Below, one piece after another: positions 1-9,830 of a stretch of DNA of 64,000 bases (positions are counted from its first letter, which is position 1; each line of letters starts with the position of its first letter). Location: assembly GCF_036711975.1 (NCBI RefSeq), contig NC_091966.1, positions 2,425,501 through 2,489,500 of the forward strand, read 5' to 3'. Position numbers and translations under genes: made by a program. Under the pieces are notes generated by a model that did not search any database, had not been told where the DNA came from, and saw only the letters and a program-made list of their open reading frames with translations. This stretch comes from Onthophagus taurus (lineage: Eukaryota; Arthropoda; Insecta; Coleoptera; Scarabaeidae).

Positions 1-237
1 AATTGATTTCAACCCCGGTTCACGAAGAGAATTGTACCCTACAAACAGCATTGTGAGGCCATTAAAACATTTACAAGAGCCAAACAAACGGCCGCCTCCG
101 GTAGGGCTAAAGTCACTTCAAACACGTTCCCCCATTACGACCATTAGGATCGCCCCCCGTTTCTCCCCACGAAGTCGCCATCGCCGTCCCAAGTAGAACA
201 TAAGGAGAAGATACCAACCCCTATTAATTTCTCATAC

Positions 238-441
238 GGCAATTGGCCAGTCCAAACACAAAGCGGTCATATCCAGTTGCTTTGGCGGTCAGAGTTGCAT
301 TTACCTCGAATTGCAGATTACGAGCGTCGACCCGTGCACGTAAATTAGGGTCGTCCTTTGATCCCTTTTCGCAGTACTGTGGGAAATGGAAATTCACGTC
401 CAATTGTCCTTGCGTTTGTGTCCACACGCCAACGGCACCTC
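238..441 (-). CDS. Candidate internal exon of an unidentified gene
   Basis: A 204-bp open stretch on the minus strand is bounded by a good acceptor (TTTAAAG just above 441) and a consensus donor (GTATGAG just below 238). Read in phase it gives about 67 residues, with segments such as VWTQTQGQLDVNFHFPQYC and YDRFVFGLANC. There are two cysteines, no low complexity and a balanced composition, so it reads like protein rather than shadow ORF. The surroundings at 100-700 are GC-richer than the repeats that follow. I do not recognise the family; a secreted or extracellular domain is a guess. No neighbouring exon was identified. The alternative is that the open frame is chance in GC-rich intergenic DNA. 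Confidence 0.4.
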
Positions 442-837
442 CTTTAAACAGGACAACTTAGACGCGTAAATAATCGATTTCTTCGTGGAGGAAACTTAGC
501 TGTATATATCGAGGGGCTGGCTATCTTGGGGCTAGCCAAGGTTCGCTTTGAGGCTCTCCTTGTACGGCGATAAGGGCGGCTTTGTGGTGTGTAAAGCTGC
601 CCGAGCACGATTTGGTGCTCGTAGGAGTCGATAAGATAGTTGTTGCGCAACCTTGTGTTCTCGATACGTTCAAAGGAAATCGGTTATCTCGTCTAGGAAA
701 CAGTTAAATTCGTTTAAGGAAAAAGATAGAATGGAAGGTAATTTTTAAAGACACATCTAATAGAAATCTAGTAAATGAATTGAAAAGTTTTTTAAAAAAT
801 AAATTTTATCTATTTAATTAACACCGATTATAAAGAA
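442..837. other. No recognised gene
   Basis: Moderately GC-rich sequence with short overlapping open frames on the minus strand and no splice signals, domains or repeats that I could support. From about 710 onward it becomes AT-rich. Confidence 0.4.
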
Positions 838-1309
838 CACAACGTTACTGGAATATATGAATGCAGTAACCATAGTTAACGAAACATACAACAGAGCTGA
901 ATAGTACTCAATGCCTGGGTAGTTTTGCAAAGGAAAAGTTTTGCTTGGAAAAAGGTGACGTCCTTATGACAACAACCCTAAGTTTTCGGCCGTCTTAAGA
1001 GACCTATGGCTAAACCCGAATATTATAGTATATAGTATTAGGTCTTGTGTTAGTTCTAGTGCTAGTACAATACTAGAACTAACACTAGGCCGAGAACTAG
1101 CAACATTCGGGTTTAGCAGCACGTCTCTCAAGACGGCTAAAGCCGAATGATTTTAGTTCTAGGTCTTGTGTTAGTTCTAGTGATAATGCTAGTGTAAAAC
1201 TAGAACAAACACTAGACCTAGAACTAGAAAGTTTCGAGTTTTGCCGTGCGCCTTCAGACCCATCTAAACCCGATACTTTCTAGTTCTAGGTCTAGTGTAA
1301 GTTCTAGTT
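838..1309 (-). repeat. Hairpin-word repeat family, left part of a copy split by a LINE
   Basis: The segment 838-1000 is the reverse complement of 9,600-9,830: both carry the GCAGTAACCATAGTT word, the TTTTGCAAAGGAAAAG word and an adjoining GACGTC-like site. From 1,010 on it is made of TAGTTCTAG words and their inverted complements, with two copies of the GGGTTTAGCC palindrome (about 1,108-1,146 and a partial one at 1,010). The family recurs at nine loci in the window. The LINE at 1,330 interrupts it and it resumes at 2,718. Confidence 0.8.
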
Positions 1310-1329
1310 TTAGTTCCATAAAAATATGT
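1310..1329. repeat. Target-site duplication, left copy (20 bp)
   Basis: TTAGTTCCATAAAAATATGT at this position is repeated exactly at 2,698-2,717. The bases before and after the two copies differ, and the LINE lies between them, so this is a target-site duplication of the size usual for target-primed reverse transcription. Confidence 0.9.
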
Positions 1330-2560
1330 TTTGGACGACGAAGGGACTGAGGCAGGGATGCCCGCTGAGCCCAAGTCTATTTGCACTGTATACGGCGGAC
1401 CTGGAGGATAGATTGGGGAAGGGACAAATGGGAGGGTTGGTGGTGGGAGGTAGAAAGGTGCATATGTTAGCATACGCGGATGACATCGTGGTCATGGCGA
1501 GAGAAGCGGCGGAGATGAAAGATATGATAAAGACATTGGAAAGATATTTTAGGGGGAAAGGGCTGGAAGTGAATGTGAGGAAGACAAGGATGATGAAGTT
1601 TTGTAAGGGGGGGGAGAAAAAGAACAGAAAACTGGAGATGGGAGGGAAAAGAGATCGAGGAGGTTAGGGAGTATATCTACTTGGGGTATGTGTTCAGGGA
1701 GGACAACAGGGAGGGGTCGCATATGATAGCTATGGCAAAAAAGGCGAATAAGGTGATGGAACAAGTATGGGGTTGGGGGAAGAGAGTCTTTGGAAGGAAT
1801 GTGGCAGCGAGGAAGATTATGTTTGAAGGTCTGATTAGCAGTGTGATGATGTATGGAGCAGAGGTATGGGGATGGAGAGAGCAGGCAATGCTGGAGGACG
1901 TGCAAGCTAGATACTGGAGATGGGTGCTTGGGGTGGCGAGAGAAACACCGGGGTATATAGTGAGGGAAGTCAGAGTGGAGGGGAGCAGGAGAGCAGTGAA
2001 ATATGAAGACAGAATAGAACGGAGGCCAAACTGCGGGATCTTGGGGGAGTGTTGGAGGGAAATTACAGAGGGAAAGATCAGATATGGGAAAGGAGACAGA
2101 GACAACTATTATAGACGAGCGGGCTACTCTTTAACTGAGATAAATAGTAGACGAAGGGTGGGGTAGGGAGATGTGAGGGGAGTTGAGAGATAGGGACCGA
2201 GATGTGCAGAGACAGGAAAGAAGGACACAAAAGAGGGGAGGGTATAACGAAAGGTACAGGGACATGATTACGGAAGGGCTGCCTAGATACTTGTTATTGG
2301 AAGGAGATGAGGAAGGGAAGAAGTTGGTGGCTAGGTTCCGTTGTGGAAACGAGGAGAGAGCTAACAGATACTGGATGGCCGATGAGGAGAGGTGGTGTAG
2401 GCTATGCAGGGAGGAATGGGAAACGTTGGAACATATGTTGAATGGGTGCAGTGAGTTAAAGGAGGAGGAGTTGGACCGAGGGCAGATCTTAGGAGAGGGG
2501 GGAGAGGGGAAACGATGGATGAGAATGGTTGTGGGGGTGAGGAGACAAAGGGATGGATGA
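1330..2560 (+). pseudogene. LINE reverse transcriptase C-terminal half, frameshifted
   Basis: The first frame (1,330-1,667) carries RT motifs GLRQGCPLSPSLFALY and YADDIVVMA, the latter holding the catalytic aspartates. The frame shifts near 1,640-1,680 and continues to 2,166 with the thumb-like region (MMYGAEVWGWRE). It shifts again near 2,170 and continues to 2,560 with a CRLC-x8-H-x4-C finger. Two frame breaks in about 1.2 kb, plus loss of the endonuclease and the RT N-terminus, make this a dead copy. The breaks are few, so the insertion is fairly young. Confidence 0.88.
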
Positions 2561-2697
2561 GGGGAGGATTGGGCCGAGGAGCCGAGGGTATGGAAATGGA
2601 GGAAGAGGGTAGAGGGTGAAAATAATATACTAATGATATATATTAGGATGTATTAAGGGGAAAATTGTAATTATCAAAAACAATAAAATGCTTATTA
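1330..2697 (+). mobile_element. 5'-truncated non-LTR retrotransposon (LINE) insertion
   Basis: A 1,368-bp insertion between perfect 20-bp target-site duplications. It begins inside the reverse transcriptase coding region, as expected for 5' truncation, and ends in an AT-rich 3' tail (ATAAAATGCTTATTA). Its base composition is strikingly purine- and G-rich on the plus strand compared with the host DNA. Its sense-strand orientation follows from the RT motifs. The clade is uncertain: RT followed by a C-terminal Cys-Cys-His-Cys finger suits the R1/LOA/Jockey assemblage. Confidence 0.9.
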
Positions 2698-2717
2698 TTA
2701 GTTCCATAAAAATATGT
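2698..2717. repeat. Target-site duplication, right copy (20 bp)
   Basis: Exact repeat of 1,310-1,329, directly after the LINE 3' tail. The hairpin-word family resumes immediately downstream. Confidence 0.9.
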
Positions 2718-3060
2718 AACATAGTGATATCTAGTGCTAAATAGCGCTATCTAGCACTGTCACTAGAACTAACACTAGACCTAGACCTAAAAATATACAG
2801 GTTTAGCCGCACGTCTTTGAAGACGGCTAAACCCGAATGATTCTAGTTCTAGGTCTTGTGTTAGTTCTAGTGCAATACTAGAACTAACACTAGACCGAGA
2901 ACTAGAAACATTCGGATTTAGTCGTGCATCTTCAGACTTAGTACCATAAAAATATGTAACATAGTGATATCTAGTGCTAAGTAGTATTATCTAGCACTGT
3001 CACTAGAACTCACACTAAACCTAGAACTAGAAACATTCGGGTTTAGCCTCACGTCGAAAT
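2718..3060. repeat. Hairpin-word repeat family, right part of the split copy
   Basis: Continues the sequence interrupted at 1,310: TAACATAGTGATATCTAGTGC, then inverted TAGTTCTAG / CTAGAACTA blocks and the GGGTTTAGCC palindrome around 2,800-2,840. A second TAGTACCATAAAAATATGTAAC block occurs at 2,939, so the unit is internally duplicated. Confidence 0.8.
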
Positions 3061-3830
3061 ATATTTTTGTATATTGCATTTAAAGTGAAATTCACTGTAT
3101 AATATTATTTGCAACAAAATGAGGACGTAATGAGAAATATACATTCGCCAAACAACTTTCCTAAACAACTCAAATGAAACCCCAACGTTTCAGGGCTGAT
3201 TGATGTTAAGAGATAGCTTAAAGACGTTACTTTGGGCAACCCGTCAAAAGTTTAATGTATCGAGAAGCTCTAAATTTATCCTAGAAGCTACGATCTTCCA
3301 GCAATATTCTTTTATATCTTATTATTGAGGAAACTTTATCACAAAGCTAATACTGCCGTGTTGAGAAATGTAGGTTATGAAACAATTATAAACTACATAC
3401 ATCTTATAGAGAAATTTTGATGAAAACACAAGCGTTACTTTAAGTAATTAATGATTACCGTAATTAAATTTAATGCGGTAATAGAACGGCTGGATTTGTT
3501 ACAGACAACGAAACTTAATTATATATCAGAAGGAACTTCTTGTCAGAAGGATGACAACTTACGAACTTATGAGTTATGACAAGTTAAGTAAGATGTATTT
3601 GATTTACAAATTATTCATCTCTTATCCTATATTACAAACCCATTCAAAGTTAACAAGTCTCTTGTATAAACTAAAAAAATAGTTCAAAGTTACAAAGACA
3701 ACATTATATTTCCTCTTCGCAACTCATATCCTAAATCCGTACTGTCAATTATGCTGAAAATCTTTACGCTCCACAAATTTGAACAGCCATATCAATCACT
3801 TTCCTTACTATCGAGGTCAGTTATATTGGT
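3061..3830. other. No recognised gene
   Basis: AT-rich sequence with stops in all frames. I see no domain, tandem repeat or clear terminal inverted repeat. Confidence 0.4.
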
Positions 3831-3839
3831 CTAACACCA

Positions 3840-4200
3840 GGCTCAGTTTCAGCAGTCACACTAGCGTATCTCGAACTCGTACAGGCTCAAGACCTGGGGA
3901 TACACAATCTTCCTGAATAAAGGAGAAGCTCAAATTGAGGTTGAACTGCAATAGTGATTAATATTGGTGCAGCCAATATTAGCCAGACCCTATCGAAAGT
4001 GTATGAGATATAAGCTACAGTACAAAAACTTTTTGCTTCGTAGGCCTCTCTAGTACCTCTCACAATTCTGTGAACTTGTTCGCTTGTTCCATATGACTCT
4101 TTGAAGCTAAATTGGTAGTTTGGTATTATGCGTTTTAAGTATGGCTGAACGTTGATAATCAAAATTCTTTCAAACATCTTGCTAATGGGCAGAAATAACG
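3840..4200 (-). pseudogene. Jockey-like LINE reverse transcriptase remnant
   Basis: The minus strand reads PISKMFERIL, then IIPNYQFSFKE and EQVHRIV, and later a degraded F-D-R-V-W. This matches the finger and early palm order of Jockey-type reverse transcriptases (SKxFERLL, IPxxQFGFR, TxxQVHRI, FDxVW). The first catalytic block has changed (YISYTFD for an expected DxxKAFD), and stops follow below 3,890. It is an old fragment with no visible ends or target-site duplication. Confidence 0.7.
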
Positions 4201-5463
4201 TTTTGATATCATTTTTACTGTATTATCAAAACGAAGCACAGCGTTACAATCTGATGATCGCAAATAAATGTTTCAATGTATTTCCTGTACCACACTTGAA
4301 TTTAACATTTCAGACATGATCGCACCAGCGCAGTCTGTCATTTTGAAATAACCTAATTACAAGTACATTTGAAGAGGGGTATCTCTCTAGGATCCATGAT
4401 TTGTTTCTCTTTGGCTTCGAAGATTTGTCTCGTGTGAGGTTCAAAAACTGTGACCATTTTTCATTTTGATGGGATGTTTTGTAATATGTTGCTCAACAGA
4501 TTTTTAAACTTCCAAATGGAGTAGTTTAGGCAATGATTTATTACTGGAGAATTGCTCTTTTGATACTTAAGGTGGCGGTGCTGCACCTCTTCATTTATTT
4601 TTATTTGCTTCCTGCTTCATCCTGAGACTTTCTAGACCCTTTCTAATCAATGTTTGTTAGCAGCGCATAACGATGGATAAGTTCTCATTTTGCCATTTTT
4701 GGTCAAATAATTCTTACCATTTGTTGGTGTAATAATTTCAGTCACAACATGTCTGAGAATGATTATGATCGAAAATTCGATAGAATTGCAACACCATTCG
4801 TTGAGGTCGCCATATTTTTCAAACGCTTAAAAATGGAAAAAGAAGTAAACCTGGAAATCTTTCCAGCATCTGAATCTTTTTCAAAGATTTCTTCGCGTGG
4901 CATGTTCTTTTTTAGAAGTTCTGGGATTTCCAATATGTTCACAAATATCCCAGATAGGGGCAATCTAAGAATTTTCAACGATATTCAAGAATTTCTAAAT
5001 TTATCTTTTATATTTTAAAAACCTTCAGTCGATTTGCAAATTTGCCAAAAGGTTTCTACGGTTGTCCAAGGGTATAGAGGTATTCCTAAACACTTTATAA
5101 GATAGTTTACAAGTTCTACAGGTTTCTTAGGATGTCCAAAAGATTTTCAGAGATTATCTAAAAATGTTACAAAGGTTTCAAAGAATATCTAAAGAATTTA
5201 AAAGGTACCACGGGATATGATATCTATTATATTGACCGAGAAATAAACCCTAAACTAAATTCACTCACGTTTCCAAATTAGGTCATATAGTCAATCTCAT
5301 CTGATTTAGACAACTTAATAAATATTTCAAGAACCATTTGTGTATGTACCCGAGAGATTTAGAGTCGTGAATCATTGCTCGAAACTGCGGCAAACCACGT
5401 AGGTGCTTGACACAGTATACGGCCGAATTCTTAATTAAAATTCATGAAAGAATAATCGAATAG
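4201..5463. other. No recognised gene
   Basis: AT-rich intergenic DNA. An 89-codon open frame at 4,749-5,018 shows no domain and has an equally long antisense frame, so I do not call it. Short words such as GATGTCCAAAAG recur between 5,020 and 5,210, suggesting an eroded local repeat. Confidence 0.4.
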
Positions 5464-6652
5464 TACACAGTGTGTCCGTAAAGTAACGGATATAGGCGAT
5501 AAAATCATTATAAACGGGTTATGGAAAAATTCCTGAAACAAAAATTTTTTAGTGTAGATTTCAATTTTTTATAGCAATAAATTAATAATTTAATTTTATA
5601 AATAGCAATCCCCCATTTTTATTACGGCATATGAAAGAGGATGTTTTTCTAAATCTAGTAAAATCTAGTAAATTACTTTAAAGTTTAACTACTTCAAATT
5701 TGTTGATATGATAAAAATAGCAGTAGCCATGAGTAACTATGGTAACCAATTATTTTAAACAATTCTCTAAGTGTCAAAAAATGATTTAGTAAGTAGTTGA
5801 CCTCCTTAATGCAACATTTTGTGATCGAAAACTGCTTAGCTCATTAGTATGGTAAGCCTAGCTGTGCCTAATTTAAAAAACATAGACATGTTCGAGATTT
5901 CTCGAAGTCTACTCGACCAAGTGTTTCAGGGGAGGTTCAACAAATGGTGGTTTTGGCTCGGCAAGGAAACCCTTATATTACTGTCAGAGGTATTGGGTCG
6001 AACAACAATTTTGCTACGATGACGAAGACTGTCAAAAACATATTTTTTCTGACGAGGGAACATTCACATTAAGTGGACAAGTAAATAGACAAAATTGTCG
6101 GTATTGGGCTACTCAAAATCGACATTGTGCGAGAAAGTCGCACATCCAATATCCGCAAAAGATCAATGTATGGAGCGAAATAGTACGGGATACTGTCCTG
6201 ACCTCTTACTTTTTGAGGAAACCTTAACTGGATGGTGATATTTAGATTTTTTCAAAACGATATCATAATATTGTCCCACCTGAATTCCAATGGCAGTTAT
6301 TCCAACAAGATGGCGCGCCACCACAGTTCAACAAGCTTTCCTAAATCAGTTTTTGGCTACTGCTATTTTTATCATGTCTACTATCAAAATTTTCTTATGT
6401 AACCAATATTAATATTGAGTGTACTAGATTCAAAAAAAGATCCTCTTTCATATTTCGTAAAAAATTGGAGGATTGCCATTTGAAAAAAATTTCGATGACG
6501 TCATAACTCGTTTAAAAATGGCGGAGAAAAATTGAAATCTACATTAAAAAATTGCAAAAAATTTAAATCTTGAGACCCATTTCAGGGATTTTTCCATAAA
6601 CCGTTTATAATGATTTTATCGCCTATATTCGTTACATTACGGATACACTGTA
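5464..6652 (+). mobile_element. Degenerate Tc1/mariner-superfamily transposon
   Basis: About 50-bp terminal inverted repeats begin CAGTGTGTCCGTAA on the left (5,468) and end TTACGGATACACTG on the right (6,650). They stay alike through GGCGATAAAATCATTATAAACGG. A TA follows the right end and lies just outside the left end, as expected for this superfamily. The interior holds a broken transposase. Total length about 1.19 kb is usual for a complete-length mariner relative. Confidence 0.85.
5930..6355 (+). pseudogene. mariner-type transposase, broken
   Basis: An early helix-turn-helix-like stretch is visible near 5,950 (ARQGNPYITVRGIG). The catalytic region follows: FFSDEGTFTLSGQVNRQN from about 6,045, then NCRYW and INVWSEIV, containing the first two acidic motif regions. 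An in-frame stop comes at about 6,226. After a frame change WQLFQQDGAPPQF appears near 6,290, the second aspartate motif. Stops and a frameshift make it non-functional. Confidence 0.8.
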
Positions 6653-6653
6653 T

Positions 6654-6782
6654 ATTATTTATTCTTTTTTATCCTTCTTTTTATATAAACAGCAAAAAGA
6701 CTTTATATTGGGACGCGTTAGAACGTTGAGAAAACCGGATGCCTTACATATTGTCCTCGGCAGTCCATCACAGCCTACGCGA
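6654..6782. repeat. Direct repeat flanking a hairpin-family copy, left
   Basis: This ~125-bp stretch (ATATAAACAG, GAGAAAACCGGATGCC, CGGCAGTCCATCACAGCC) is repeated at 7,317-7,434 with few differences. The hairpin-word element lies exactly between the two. It is too long for an ordinary transposition target duplication; a local tandem duplication is more likely. Confidence 0.85.
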
Positions 6783-7316
6783 TGGCTAAACCCGAATAAT
6801 TCTAGTTCTAGGTTTTGAGCTAGAGACCGAGAACTAGAAACATTCGGGTTTAACCGTACGTCTCCCAAGACGGCTAAAGCCGAATGATTCTAGTTCTAGA
6901 TCTTCTGTTAGTTCGAGTGATAGTGCTGGTGTAAAACTAGAACTAACACTAGACTTAGAACTAGAAACGGTCGGGTTTAGCCGTGCGTCTTCAGACGCAC
7001 GGCTAAACCCGAAACTTTCTAGTTCTAAGTCTAGTGTTAGTTCTAGTTTTAGTTCCATAAAAATACAGAGTGTTAATTAATTATCGTACCCGACAACATC
7101 ATTGCAAGTCTGCAACCAATATCACAGCATTGGTATTGCAATACGCGATTTGCGTATAATGCGTATTGTACTGTGATATTGGTTGCATACTTGTAATGAT
7201 GACGTCGGATACGATAATTAATTAACACACATGTATGTAACATAGTGATATCTAGTGTGTCACTGTCACTAGAACTAACACTAGACCTGGAACTAGAAGT
7301 TTTAGGTCTTATATAT
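6783..7316. repeat. Hairpin-word repeat family copy
   Basis: Alternating TAGTTCTAG and CTAGAACTA blocks with three GGCTAAACCCGAA / TTCGGGTTTAGCC inverted pairs; the tightest hairpin is at about 6,972-7,011 around TGCGTCTTCAGACGCA. A separate palindromic MITE interrupts it at about 7,068-7,236. Confidence 0.8.
7068..7236. mobile_element. Palindromic MITE inserted in the hairpin-word repeat
   Basis: Near-perfect inverted arms: GTGTTAATTAATTATCGTA on the left and its complement on the right, continuing through CAACCAATATCACAG, with a short centre rich in GCGTAT words. Compared with the uninterrupted copy at 2,701-2,730 (AAAAATATGTAACATAG), the insertion lies at AAAATA/TGTAAC. A solo end of the same MITE is visible at 9,339-9,362. 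Confidence 0.75.
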
Positions 7317-7434
7317 GTATTATTTATTCTTCTTGTTTTTATATAAACAGTAAACAGACTTTATATTAGGAGGATTTTTGAGAAAACCGGATGCCTTACA
7401 TATTTTCCTCGGCAGTCCATCACAGCCTACGCGA
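7317..7434. repeat. Direct repeat flanking a hairpin-family copy, right
   Basis: Second copy of 6,654-6,782. It runs without a break into the GC-rich island to its right, so this copy is probably the original location. Confidence 0.85.
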
Positions 7435-7890
7435 CGTTTTCAATTTAACGCCGCGAAGCTCGGGCGAAAACGAACCGAAATTCGGAGAGGCGACAGCAGT
7501 AAATATGGACTGAGGCGGAAAAGCCGCCGGTTGGCAGGACTGCGGCCCGCAAAATTTACTGCCGCGCGGGGATTGTTAACAATAATTTCTGGCGGAAAAA
7601 TAAACCGGTGGAAAAAGTTTTCCGAACGCACCGAAAAATTTACGCGTTTCCTCTCCGTTCCGTTTTCTTTTTTCGGGAGGTGCGCGGAAATAAACCCGTC
7701 TGTCCCCCGTTTGAGAAAGAGTGGTAGAAAGAGGAGGAATGACAGCGTGTCGAAATAGACCCGATTTCGCTTTGTATCGATTTCCATTAGATTGAGTGCG
7801 AACAATGGCTTTCCAACGAACGCGACTCTACGTGCCTTCAATATAACAACTTTTACAGGTTTGTTTTGGTTTCGGCGGTATGGGGGCATT
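7435..7890. other. GC-rich island, possible conserved non-coding or promoter-like DNA
   Basis: About 450 bp with many CpGs in an otherwise AT-rich setting. Long open frames exist on both strands at once (126 and 149 codons), as GC-rich DNA gives by chance, and neither has a recognisable domain. I see no splice pattern that would make it an exon. It could be a regulatory region or a fossil first exon. Confidence 0.35.
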
Positions 7891-8689
7891 ATATATCTTC
7901 CGACACTTTGAAGCTTTAGAAAATAGACTCGATGTGTATCGATTAAACCACCCGCAGAGCTTTAACAAGACTCATTCTCACCCTTGTTACTTATTAGTCA
8001 TTTCATGAATCATCCATCCCTCTTTTATAGTCACCACATCATGAACACTTTTAACCATGTATTTTAAGACGACTTTTCCTCCCTTTATCCATCGAAAAAC
8101 TAATTTCCCCCTTGAGTTTAATAAAATTCATGTAAATCAGCAATAAATTCTAGCTCGTCCTCATTGATATTCCACCCACATTACCAAAAGCTCTATGAAA
8201 TGTGAAATTTATATTACGCGGTAGTATAATGCCGGAAATACATCTTTTTACACGTCCAATTGTTCAAACATGACAGGTTTTAATGCGTGGAATACAACAC
8301 TATTTAACTTGTAATAGATTTTTTTTAATACTATGGTTTGTTATGTGTCAAAATTAAATTCCATTATCCATGACACACCTGCTGTTATTTCGTTTAATTA
8401 ATTTTAATTAAATTTAATGTATAAAAGCCGTATTATGTATTTATTTTGATACGTTTGTCAATGCAAATCTGTTTAACAATAATTTTACATTATTCTGTTC
8501 CATTTCGTTATTAATTTTAATCATTTTCAACAACGTATTTTGAAATATATAAATAATAATTTACCATTATAACACGCTTAATGTCGATTTTAATTATTTG
8601 TGACGACTACTCATTACAATATATGTAGATTGATCATTATAAATGAATCCAATAAGTTAATTACAACATGTTTTGTTGTATTTTATTAA
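7891..8689. other. No recognised gene
   Basis: AT-rich sequence without open frames or clear repeats. It leads into the first satellite-like monomer. Confidence 0.4.
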
Positions 8690-8925
8690 AATCTCATCCA
8701 TATTGCGAATGTTAACATCGCTTTTTCTATATTTTAAAAATCGATATCGATATCGGCGTGATATAAAAACAACTTTATATTTATAGCAAATTTAATCAGG
8801 ATTTAATATGATGTAGAATATTTTTTCAAATAATCAAATTCCAAAGTTACCATTTCTTGAATTTAGTCACAACTATACAAACAGTGATTTTACTAAAAAT
8901 GCAATATACAAAAATATATTTCCAT
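8690..8925. repeat. Diverged outlying monomer of the 178-bp satellite
   Basis: Shares the order CATCCATAT-GCGAATGTTAACAT, ATATCGATAT, TAGCAAATTTAATCAG and TTTTTTCAAATAATCAAATTCC with the arrays to the right. A matching CATCCATATCACGAATGTCAAC lies at 12,129. The family therefore starts before the hairpin-family insertion. Confidence 0.65.
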
Positions 8926-8949
8926 AGAAACCAGGGCAAACCTACATAG

Positions 8950-9830
8950 GGGGAACTACATACTTCAATACGGGGAACGCAGTGTCCGTTATAGCTCAAT
9001 AAAAATATACAACAATCTAGCGGTGAATAACAAATAAAACTAGACTAACACTAGCACTATAACTTACACTAGTCTAGTGTTAGTTCTAGTGATAGTACTA
9101 GTCCAAAACTAGAACTAACACTAGACCTAGAATTAGAAACATTCGGGTTTAGCCTCAAGTCTCTCAAGACGGCTAAATCCGAATGTTTTTAATACTAGGT
9201 TTTGTGTTAGTTCTAGTTTTGGACTTATTAAACATTCATTACAAACCTGAATGTTTCTAGTTCTAGGTCTAATGTTAGTTCTAGTGACAGTGCTAGATAG
9301 CACTAGTTAGCACTAGATATCACTGTGTTACATACATGTGTGTTAATTAATTATCGTATCCGACTAGTTAGCATTAGATAACACTATGTTGCATATTTTT
9401 ATTGCACTATAACTAGAACTAACACAAGACCTAGAACTAGAATCATTCGGGTTTAGCCGTCTTGAGAGACGTGCGGCTAAACCCGAATGTTTCTAGTTCT
9501 AGGTCTAGTGTTAGTTCTAGTTTTAATTGTCATTTAGCGTTAGATTGTAGTATATTTTTATTGGATGAAAGGTAGAACTACTAACACTAGCCCCAGAATT
9601 AGAAACATACGAGTTTGGCCGTGCGTCTCTTAAGACGACCGAAAACCAGGTTATCATAATGACGTCACCTTTTTCCAAGCAAAACTTTTTCTTTGCAAAA
9701 CTACCCAATGCTTGTACTATTAAGCTATATTACATTTTATGTGGGTCAGTGCACGTGCATAGTAGTTTCGTAACTATGGTTACTGCCTTTATATATTACG
9801 AGTTATATAAAATTCCCGGTATCAGCTTGA
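8950..9830 (+). repeat. Most complete copy of the hairpin-word repeat family
   Basis: Runs from TATACAACAATCTAGCGGTG (about 9,006) through several inverted TAGTTCTAG/CTAGAACTA blocks, four GGGTTTAGCC inverted pairs and a CATAGTGATATCTAG-type linker. It ends in a unique tail with TTTTTCCAAGCAAAAC, CGTAACTATGGTTACTGCC and GAGTTATATAAAATTCCCGGTAT. The same tail words occur inverted at 838-1,000 and again at 57,660-57,714 plus 58,997, so the copy has a definable end near 9,826. It is inserted in the 178-bp satellite. No coding capacity was seen. Confidence 0.75.
9412..9523. repeat. Long perfect hairpin inside the hairpin-word repeat
   Basis: Arms of about 48 bp: AACTAGAACTAAC through CATTCGGGTTTAGCCG (ending 9,459), and CGGCTAAACCCGAATG (from 9,474) through GTTAGTTCTAGTT. 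The 14-base loop contains TCTTGAGAGA. The arms match almost base for base. The same hairpin is at about 57,531-57,640. Confidence 0.85.

Noticed and set aside
444..650. 68-codon minus-strand frame next to the orphan exon
   Set aside because: It starts upstream of the acceptor of the better-supported exon, has no domain, and the composition looks random.
4749..5018. 89-codon plus-strand frame
   Set aside because: An antisense frame of similar length, no domain, AT-rich low-information composition.
7378..7889. Overlapping 126- and 149-codon frames on opposite strands
   Set aside because: Both are explained by GC-rich, stop-poor sequence. Compositions are arginine-rich without recognisable motifs, and part lies in a local duplication.
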